Positions 9,577-16,018 of a DNA stretch of 64,000 bases are shown here, one piece after another. A program made the position numbers and the translations under genes. Position 1 is the first letter of the stretch. Every line of letters starts with the position of its first letter. Source of the DNA: MPNP01 sp026710155 (GTDB lineage: Bacteria; Pseudomonadota; Alphaproteobacteria; Rhodobacterales; Rhodobacteraceae); contig OZ241737.1 in NCBI GenBank assembly GCA_965200885.1, positions 310,001 to 374,000 of the forward strand, read 5' to 3'. The notes below the pieces were generated by a model, which had not been told where the DNA came from, did not search any database, and was given only the letters and a program-made list of their open reading frames with translations.

Positions 9577-10174
9577 TCATGTATCCTTCTTTTGAAAAGA
9601 TGGAAACCATCCCTTGGCAAGGGAAATCAGGGCCAATCTTACCGGGCGATTCGAGGCCATGCAAGGGGAAATCGGTCTGTTTTGGAAAAATGTTTTTGGC
9701 CGGCACATCAACCGGGATGAACGGGCAGCAAAAGCCCGTTTATCCTTGATGCTTGATTCCTGCAACTTTTTGATTGCAACCTCAGCAGCATTAATCTCAG
9801 TCAAAACATCGCCCCTCCTGAGCTTGTTTATGGGATCATAGTCAGCCTGATGGCGTTTATTCTGGAGCTCGATAAACTTGCTTGCAAAATTCTGGATAAC
9901 GATGGGGAAATTATCCATAACCACTTTTTTTCCATACTGTGTCTTGGCGGTTCCATGGTTGACAGCACGATAGGCTTGCCTCCAGGCCAGCAAACTCCTG
10001 TTGGCTGCGGTCTTTCCAACGAAACAATCAGCACAATTCCGACAGACGGACGGCATGAAACATCGCAAAGTAAGCTGTGCTCAAGGCCCTCTTTAGATCA
10101 GCCTGCCTTGGTTTCCCTGTGCGATGTCTTCCTACCAGTCGCTTGGCAGTGACAATGAGATCACGTGGTTGCAA
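9577..10174 (-). pseudogene. HEPN-like small protein, frameshifted
   Basis: The reconstructed protein starts at TTG 10174 (MQPRDLIVTAKRLVG) and overlaps the end of the 91-aa gene upstream. It continues through RQADLKRALSTAYFAMFHAV, then, after a frameshift near 10045, VCRNCADCFVGK, AWRQAYRAVNHGTAK and ADYDPINKLRRGDVLTEINA. I recall this arrangement (AYYALFH / CRNCAD / YRALEHG / ADYDP) from a widespread uncharacterised family with a HEPN-like helical character; the HEPN label is inference. The C-terminus after KDKRAFAA reads into sequence next to the IS1182 remnant and is probably not native. Confidence 0.6.
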
Positions 10175-10436
10175 TGTCTGCTTCTTCTTCAGGTATGAAT
10201 GTAAAAACAGGATAACGGTCCGTATCCATTTTACTGAGAGGCTGTCTCAAGCTCCGAGCCAATCCCAGGACTTTCTCTGGGTCAAGGAGATTGTTTTTTG
10301 CTCTGTAAACCACATTGATTTCCAGAAACGGGTCGCCGTCGGCATCCTCGTCTTTTTTTGAATACAAATCAACAATCGTCGCTGGATCAAGTTGTTTAGC
10401 GACGCATTTTTTCAAAACTTTATCAATATCCGTCAT
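10161..10436 (-). CDS. Small conserved partner of the HEPN-like protein
   Basis: This 91-aa protein begins MTDIDKVLKKCVAKQLDPAT at ATG 10436; the longer frame upstream looks non-coding. It contains a repeated acidic stretch (KKDEDADGDP) and ends in VFTFIPEEEADIATT. Its stop overlaps the TTG start of the HEPN-like gene by 14 bases, so the two form a coupled pair. I know of similar two-gene modules but no established function. A toxin-antitoxin-like role is possible but only inferred from architecture. Confidence 0.6.
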   Translation of the reverse strand: MTDIDKVLKKCVAKQLDPATIVDLYSKKDEDADGDPFLEINVVYRAKNNLLDPEKVLGLARSLRQPLSKMDTDRYPVFTFIPEEEADIATT

Positions 10437-10609
10437 CGTAAATCCTATCGTTTTCCCTTTCCAGGAAATATAATGGCCAAAGCGAATTAAGGCAAGAAAT
10501 ATTCCATCATGATCGGTTGCTGAAATTATATTTTGTTTGAATGTAATCAGTCCGTTTCCTTGCGTCCGGTTATTGCATTCACCATGCTGTAGAATGCCCA
10601 CAGAATTTG

Positions 10610-10828
10610 CTAATCGGGCAAATCGCAATAGACCGGGAAGTCAGTAGCATTACCACCTGGATTGCCAGTGTCTTCGTTACATCGAACGACATTCAAATAC
10701 CGCCCGGTACCAGCCCAATCCTTCTCTCCTTCACGGGTCTGCACCCATGCCCGTTTCAAACCCGATCCTGAGGGGCCTGATGCCCATTGGATATATTTAC
10801 TACCGTTTCCGTCCCTCTTGATCTTCAT
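10610..10828 (-). CDS. Small hypothetical protein (72 aa)
   Basis: This is a basic, Trp/Gly-rich 72-residue product starting MKIKRDGNGSKYIQWASG at ATG 10828. The ATG overlaps the stop codon of the upstream membrane-protein gene (TAATG), which decides the start and indicates translational coupling. The motif SGLKRAWVQTREGEKDW and the C-terminal Cys pair are visible. I do not recognise the family. Confidence 0.5.
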   Translation of the reverse strand: MKIKRDGNGSKYIQWASGPSGSGLKRAWVQTREGEKDWAGTGRYLNVVRCNEDTGNPGGNATDFPVYCDLPD

Positions 10829-11394
10829 TATTTTTCTCTTTCGCGTTTTTGCTTCTTGCCCCATGCCAAAGGACTAAGCGGCACATTCGGATCATTGAGT
10901 GCCCGTCTTGCGTTCTTCAAGTCTCCAATCCGTGCTCGGGGCAACAAGACGGCAGAAAAGGTACTCCATGAATTTATCCATTTGGAAACAATCTCAGAAT
11001 CCAAAGTCGTCTCTGGATCTTCCAGTCCAGGGCAAGGAATCTCGAATTGCTCCTCCAACGTCACTTTAGCTTCGAGGATATCGTTGAATACTTGTAAGAG
11101 ACCGGAGTGATTGGAGATGTCTTGCAATGAGATCGAACGAATATTTTCAAGCAACGGAGTGAGTTCCTTAAGCCGCTGCTTCTGATGATATGCGGGCCTC
11201 CATGTCCATGCTTCCCAAACCAACCACACAATCCCCCCAGCGGTACCGCTGAGTGCTAAGATGGGTAGAAACACGTTTATCACTGGGAGCATCGAACCAA
11301 TTTTGGTTGCCGTGTCCCCGAAATTGAAAAGTAGCCCTATCCATGCACTAACATGCGAAAAACTGAGAACACCCCTGGTTTTACTATTCCACAT
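10828..11394 (-). CDS. Hypothetical membrane protein (188 aa)
   Basis: The product has one or two hydrophobic segments (about residues 15-30 and 36-62, the latter ending VWLVWEAW). A cytoplasmic helical region follows with LLENIRSISLQDISNHSGLL and a C-terminal tail rich in basic residues. It overlaps the next gene by one base (TAATG). The family is not recognised. Its place among restriction and IS debris suggests accessory-island cargo. Confidence 0.5.
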   Translation of the reverse strand: MWNSKTRGVLSFSHVSAWIGLLFNFGDTATKIGSMLPVINVFLPILALSGTAGGIVWLVWEAWTWRPAYHQKQRLKELTPLLENIRSISLQDISNHSGLLQVFNDILEAKVTLEEQFEIPCPGLEDPETTLDSEIVSKWINSWSTFSAVLLPRARIGDLKNARRALNDPNVPLSPLAWGKKQKREREK

Positions 11395-11582
11395 ACCCTT
11401 ACCCTATGGGATTCGTTTCTTCCCTCAAGATACCTTTTAAATTCCCGAAAAAAGAGGCAATATTCCAGATTATAAGATGTTTTCATCTCTCCCTGACTGG
11501 CCTCCAAGAAAAAATACACTTTACAGAAAAAATTCAAGTGAAAATTATGGAATGAAAATGAACCGAGGCTTGGAGAGTTTCC

Positions 11583-11789
11583 TTATTCCTTATTCTTCAT
11601 GGTTATGTCTACCTGTATCATCCGAAGGTTCTTGGTTTGAAAGAAATTCTGAAGTTTTTCCGTGAATTCAGGTGCTGGTTTGCATTCTACAACCCTAGAG
11701 AGTTCTAAACCTGAAATACTGAGTGAAGGACCATTGATTTTGAATTCTTGCACTTGATTATTGTGATTGGTCTTTACCAACCTCAACAT
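11583..11789 (-). CDS. Small hypothetical protein (68 aa)
   Basis: This is a short frame (MLRLVKTNHNNQVQEFKING) 21 bases downstream of the DUF2806-like gene on the same strand, so it may be co-transcribed. No motif is recognised. It is supported mainly by position and plausible composition, and it could be a remnant. Confidence 0.35.
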   Translation of the reverse strand: MLRLVKTNHNNQVQEFKINGPSLSISGLELSRVVECKPAPEFTEKLQNFFQTKNLRMIQVDITMKNKE

Positions 11790-11810
11790 GTTTTTCTGAA
11801 AACGGAATGG

Positions 11811-12503
11811 TTAATGGTAAGGGGGTGGATTGCCCATTATTTCTTTTATTGGTGGTAGGATGAAAAGGGAATAATCTCTATAGGAATTGTAATCGGAAGT
11901 TATCAACCCGTATTCTTGTAGCTGGTTAAGCCTTCCAAAATCCAATCCAAAAGATTCAAGCGAATTATGGCCAGCATTTTTTCCAAGCGAACAAACTCTC
12001 CCATCATATAAATCACTCTTACTGAATTGCAAAAACATGCATATCGAGCAGAATTTTTCAAAGAGTTCAGCCGTATTTCGGTCCATTTCCTGAAGAACAC
12101 CCAAGGTACGAAGGGATGTGCTGCCAGGCCTTTCAATCTGTCCGGCCAGTATCTTGGCCCAGAGAATCTGCATTTCCTCGGACGAAACATCCTGAACAGA
12201 GTTGAAAAATTTGGTGGTCCAGTCATGATCCGTTTCCTGTTCAGGGACTACCTTGTCTTCAAGTTCCTTGGCAGCTTTCTGGACCACTAACTTGAAGTTG
12301 GCAAACCTTTTTTCCTTCTGAAAAAGGGTTGGGTTAGAAGCAGATTTATCAAGATAATTACCGATCGGGTCTTCAGAATTTTCTATGACCATTCGAAGTT
12401 CAGTAACGGTCGGTGCAAGACGGTCACCTTTCCACATGGCTGTGATGGCGGGACCCTGCATGCGACTGGTCTCCCGAACATCTGAAGGAGACATTGAGGA
12501 CAT
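11811..12503 (-). CDS. DUF2806-like protein, probably truncated at the N-terminus
   Basis: Residues about 70-160 contain the signature I associate with DUF2806: AAKELEDKVVPEQETDHDW, then FFNSVQDVSSEEMQILWAKI, LAGQIERPGS and LRTLGVLQEMD. DUF2806 proteins turn up in phage and defence-rich loci; function unknown. The first 20-25 codons read antisense into the transposase debris that begins near 12440, so the native N-terminus has probably been replaced or lost. The remaining C-terminal domain (DFGRLNQLQEYGLITSDYN) looks intact. Confidence 0.65.
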   Translation of the reverse strand: MSSMSPSDVRETSRMQGPAITAMWKGDRLAPTVTELRMVIENSEDPIGNYLDKSASNPTLFQKEKRFANFKLVVQKAAKELEDKVVPEQETDHDWTTKFFNSVQDVSSEEMQILWAKILAGQIERPGSTSLRTLGVLQEMDRNTAELFEKFCSICMFLQFSKSDLYDGRVCSLGKNAGHNSLESFGLDFGRLNQLQEYGLITSDYNSYRDYSLFILPPIKEIMGNPPPYH

Positions 12504-13093
12504 GGCTGTCGGACGGGTTCAAGGTGATCATGGAGAAGCGGCCGGATTTGACCCGTGTTGGTGCGAAGGACAGCCGGATGCTCCTGTCCGGCCAGGAAGT
12601 CGATGGGGAGATTGTCGACTGTCACCATGCGACGGCGCATCTGTCGGAAACTTCGGGGCATGCAGCATCGAAGGATGGCTGGCACGGGAAGTGGCGTCGC
12701 ATCCTGCTTGAGAAGGACAATGGGGTTGACCGTGTTCCCGGAGCCATCCGGGGTCTCCGCAACCGGGCCGGCGACGAGGCGTCAAGGGAGGAATTGCGAA
12801 CGATTTGCAATGACTTCAACGGGCGCCGCGGACGAATGCAGCATGCGGATCTGAAACGCCGGGGTTGGCCGATTGGCCCGGGTCATGTGGAGGCCGTCAA
12901 CAAGACCCATGTCGGGGAGAGGATGAAGAGGTCGGGGATGCGTTGGAGCATGGCAGGTGGCCAGGCCATTCCGGGCATTCGTTCATTGATCGGGCCGGAT
13001 CTTTGTGACCGGTCATGGGAATATATCGTGGAGGAACTGAAGAGAAGGAATCCGGCCAATGATAATTGGAATCACTGGAAGGAAAAAAGAAGG
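12494..13093 (+). pseudogene. ISKra4-family transposase, C-terminal fragment
   Basis: Recognisable motifs are EIVDCHHATAHLSE, then, after a helical region, RRGWPIGPGHVEAVNKTHVG, ERMKRSGMRWSMAGGQAIPG and IRSLIG. These match the family pattern ending in SGVVEAACKTLVGQRLKRSGMRW. The N-terminal half with the first catalytic acidic residue is missing. The frame continues past the natural end into the phasin region by chance. The sequence is visibly richer in G+C than the chromosome around it. Its 5' edge disrupts the DUF2806-like gene. Confidence 0.75.
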
Positions 13094-13192
13094 CCCTTTG
13101 AAGATAAAAATGCACCGCAATACAGGAATCACACCCATCTGACATCCCATCTTCACAAGCCAATTTTATTCATGTGTATAATTCCCATAAAA
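13081..13192. repeat. Terminal region of the ISKra4-type element
   Basis: The segment aaaaatgcaccgcaatacag at about 13107-13126, with its neighbours, recurs at 56902-56954 and in shortened form at 51187-51220. The outer end, 13161-13192, closely matches the right TIR of element A at 9015-9046, including the TATAATTCCC core. It links the IS debris with the half-hsdS elements. Confidence 0.6.
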
Positions 13193-13220
13193 AAGGGAGG
13201 GATAATCACTTATCCCTCCC
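13188..13220 (-). terminator. Factor-independent terminator after the phasin gene
   Basis: A perfect 11-bp stem (GGGAGGGATAA, 13195-13205, with TTATCCCTCCC, 13210-13220) and a 4-base loop are followed on the minus strand by a run of T. It lies 28 bases beyond the phasin stop codon. Confidence 0.85.
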
Positions 13221-13247
13221 CGTGGGAGAAAAAACGAAGGTTGTTGT

Positions 13248-13610
13248 TTACCTTGTGGCGCCCATGGCCAGCTCCACCGCCTCCATCTGGGCCTTGCGGG
13301 CAACCTCGGTGTAGGAGGCCAGATACTGGGCGGAGGCTTCCCAGCTGGAAGAGGCGTAGTCCTGCATGGCCTTGGCCATGTCTTCCGGCGACGGCTTCTC
13401 CGCCGCGACCCCCTTGGCCCTGGCAAGGGTGTCCTTGGCCCACCTGTCGTTGATGTCGACGACCTCGGCGGTGGCGTTCAAGGCAATGCTGGCGGCCTTC
13501 TCGAAACCGGCCGCGGCCTTTTGGCAGGCATCGTTGATGGCCGCGGGCGACAGCGGAAGCTGGGAGGCCATGTCCGAAAAAGCCCTGGTGTAATCCTGAA
13601 ACTGGTTCAT
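13248..13610 (-). CDS. phaP: Phasin (polyhydroxyalkanoate granule-associated protein)
   Basis: This 120-aa amphipathic helical protein (FSDMASQLPLSPAAINDACQ, then WEASAQYLASYTEVARKAQM) has phasin_2-type composition and length. Phasins coat PHA granules in the cytoplasm and control their size. Codons are strongly G/C-ending, unlike recD2 next door, which suggests the gene was acquired from a higher-G+C source. It has its own terminator (13188-13220), and two repeated operator-like boxes lie upstream (13653-13696), so it is probably a single-gene unit. Confidence 0.8.
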   Translation of the reverse strand: MNQFQDYTRAFSDMASQLPLSPAAINDACQKAAAGFEKAASIALNATAEVVDINDRWAKDTLARAKGVAAEKPSPEDMAKAMQDYASSSWEASAQYLASYTEVARKAQMEAVELAMGATR

Positions 13611-13652
13611 TGTCTTATCCTCTATCCTTGGAATCTGGTTTCAGGTGATATA

Positions 13653-13696
13653 ATGCTGCACTGCAACATTTCAAGGGAAAACATGCTGCACTGCAA
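13653..13696 (-). promoter_or_regulatory. Two direct copies of a PhaR-like operator box
   Basis: The 14-mer ATGCTGCACTGCAA occurs at 13653-13666 and again, identically, at 13683-13696. The repeat period is 30 bases, about three helical turns. PhaR, the PHA-sensing repressor of phaP, is known to bind TGC-rich CTGC-type boxes in Paracoccus and relatives. The position just upstream of phaP fits an autoregulated PhaR operator. The assignment is inference from motif and context. Confidence 0.65.
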
Positions 13697-13725
13697 AAAA
13701 AATTTGCTCATGCTCGAAATGCACC

Positions 13726-15954
13726 TCAATTGGTCAATAACAATTGGCCCAATCGGGTCACCCTTTCGGTGGTTTTTCTGCCAATGCTGGAATTTCTGAC
13801 CGCCCTGGCCAATGCCTCGGCTTCACCGATAACAACGACCAAACCCTTGCCACGTGTAATACCAGTGTAAACCAGTTTTCTTTGAAGCATGATTCTATGT
13901 TGCAACATGAGGGGTATGACCACCGCTTGGTACTCTGATCCCTGGCTTTTGTGGATGGTTATGGCAAAGGCGGGATCAAGGGAGTCCAAATCCTCGAATT
14001 CATATTCCACGGCCCTGCCGTCAAAATCAACTTCAAGGCGGTTATTTGCACTGTTGATTGCATGTATGAAACCGATATCCCCATTGAAAACCTCTCTGTC
14101 ATAATCATTGCGGTTCTGTATGACCTTATCACCTCTGGAAAAACTTCTGGTTCCATGAATGACTTTCTGGCCAGCCTTGGGATTGAGTTTTTCCTGGAGT
14201 ACCTCGTTAAGGGCATTTATTCCTACAAGGCCATTTTTCATGGGAGCCAGTACCTGGATATCACGAACCGGATTCAACCCAAACTTGTTTGGAATACGTT
14301 CGGTGACCATAAGACTTACATAATCCTGACACTTCTGGGGATCTTTGGTTTCGATAAAGAAAAAATCATCATTGATATCACTTTTCAAATTTGGAATGTT
14401 CCCTGCAAGAATTTGCCGGGCAACGGCAATTATCCTGCTTCCCTGTGCCTGACGGTAAATCTCGGTGAGGAAAACAGCTTCAACAGATCTGGACAGGATG
14501 AGATCCTTCAAGACATTGCCTGGACCTATTGATGGCAACTGATCCTTGTCCCCAACAAACAATACCGCAGTGGAAGGGCCTATTGCTTTCATGAGGGAGG
14601 CCATCAATTCAATATCAATCATCGAAACCTCATCCACAATCAGCAAATCACATTCCACCGGATTGTGCTCGTCAAATCTCATTTCCTGCCTGATGGGATC
14701 TATACCCAACAAACTGTGGATGGTTGAAGCAAAATAGCCAGTTGCCAATCCCATTTTCTTGGCTGCAGTACCTGTTGGTGCACACAGCTTCACCTCCCGG
14801 TTCTGTGATTGGAAAATTTTCAACACGGCATTGATGATTGTCGTCTTGCCGACACCGGGCCCACCTGAAATTATGGACACATTATTTGTACAGGCGACCT
14901 TTATTGCTTCCTTTTGCTGTTCTGAAAACACGATATTGGAGTTATATTCCATGGTCTGAAAAATTCGCTGGAAATTATTAAACTCGAAGACAGGAGGTTC
15001 GTGGTTTTTCCTTTTGATCAACATGGCGACAAGGTTTTCCAGATCGAAATAATATCTGTGAAAGACCGACTGTATACCTGACTGATTCTCGACAACTAGG
15101 TTGTGTGATTGCACCTCCTCCTTCAGCGCCTTGTATATTGCATCCCGAGGTACATTCAAAAGAACCTCTGTTTCCGATAGCAAATCCGAAAGTATCAACC
15201 CACAACTACCATTCTGAGCAGCTAGTTGGAGGGTATAATTGAGACCTGCTCTGATTCTTCTTGCATCATCTCTTTCGATGCCTACCTTTTTTGCAATGTC
15301 ATCAGCAGTGGTAAAAGCAATACCCCATATGTTTTCAATCAATTGGAAGGGGTTTTCCTTTACAGCGTTATAGGTGTTATATCCATATCGTTTTATGATC
15401 CGGCGAATTAACGATTTCGAAAGTCCAAATTCGTGAAGGAAAATTGTAACCTGTGATTCTTCTTTTTGTAAATCCCAGGTTTTGACCAGATTGTCGGATA
15501 CCGTCTTGTTAAGCCCTCTTACCTTGGCCAGCTTTTGCGGTTCCTTTTCCAGTACCTCAAAAACTTGATTGCCAAACATCTTTACTATCCTGGCAGCAAG
15601 GATCTTGCCAATACCCGGGAAAATACCCGAAGCAAGGTATTTTTCTATGGCATCAGGCCGGGTTGGCAATCTGCTTTGAATGGATTGGGCCTTGAATTGC
15701 TTGCCATACTTGAGGTCTTTAATCCATTTTCCATAAGCCGTAACATGAGTTCCTGCTTCTATTGTTCCCAAACCCACACCAACGACGGTCGACTCAAATT
15801 TTTCCTGATCCAATGTCACCCGAAGAATGTGATAGCCATTTTCAGGATTATTGAAGACAATCCTTTTTACTGTTCCTGATACAGTTTGCAGGTCATCAGA
15901 GGATTTATCTGATGAAAGTTGTGTTTCACGCCTATTTTCAGTTCCATCTGACAT
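13726..15954 (-). CDS. recD2: RecD2-type ATP-dependent DNA helicase
   Basis: This is a superfamily 1B 5'-3' helicase of the RecBC-independent RecD2/YrrC type, 742 aa. An N-terminal OB-like region (GTVKRIVFNNPENGYHILRV) and tandem helix-hairpin-helix motifs (GIFPGIGKILAARIV, VRGLNKTVS) precede the motor. The motor has Walker A GGPGVGKTT at residues 364-372, DEVSMID (motif II), and the C-terminal UvrD-like AFAITIHKSQGSEY and VYTGITRGK. It starts 65 bases downstream of the OmpA-like gene on the same strand, so the two are likely co-transcribed. Confidence 0.92.
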   Translation of the reverse strand: MSDGTENRRETQLSSDKSSDDLQTVSGTVKRIVFNNPENGYHILRVTLDQEKFESTVVGVGLGTIEAGTHVTAYGKWIKDLKYGKQFKAQSIQSRLPTRPDAIEKYLASGIFPGIGKILAARIVKMFGNQVFEVLEKEPQKLAKVRGLNKTVSDNLVKTWDLQKEESQVTIFLHEFGLSKSLIRRIIKRYGYNTYNAVKENPFQLIENIWGIAFTTADDIAKKVGIERDDARRIRAGLNYTLQLAAQNGSCGLILSDLLSETEVLLNVPRDAIYKALKEEVQSHNLVVENQSGIQSVFHRYYFDLENLVAMLIKRKNHEPPVFEFNNFQRIFQTMEYNSNIVFSEQQKEAIKVACTNNVSIISGGPGVGKTTIINAVLKIFQSQNREVKLCAPTGTAAKKMGLATGYFASTIHSLLGIDPIRQEMRFDEHNPVECDLLIVDEVSMIDIELMASLMKAIGPSTAVLFVGDKDQLPSIGPGNVLKDLILSRSVEAVFLTEIYRQAQGSRIIAVARQILAGNIPNLKSDINDDFFFIETKDPQKCQDYVSLMVTERIPNKFGLNPVRDIQVLAPMKNGLVGINALNEVLQEKLNPKAGQKVIHGTRSFSRGDKVIQNRNDYDREVFNGDIGFIHAINSANNRLEVDFDGRAVEYEFEDLDSLDPAFAITIHKSQGSEYQAVVIPLMLQHRIMLQRKLVYTGITRGKGLVVVIGEAEALARAVRNSSIGRKTTERVTRLGQLLLTN

Positions 15955-16018
15955 TGTCTCAGTTCGAATTAATTTCCAGCAACTCGTTTTTGTTGATTTA
16001 AATCAACCACAAAATATA

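Noticed and set aside
12494..13453. A single 319-aa plus-strand protein across the IS debris and the phasin region
   Set aside because: Only the part to about 13090 matches a transposase. The remainder is an open frame antisense to the phasin gene caused by its high G+C.
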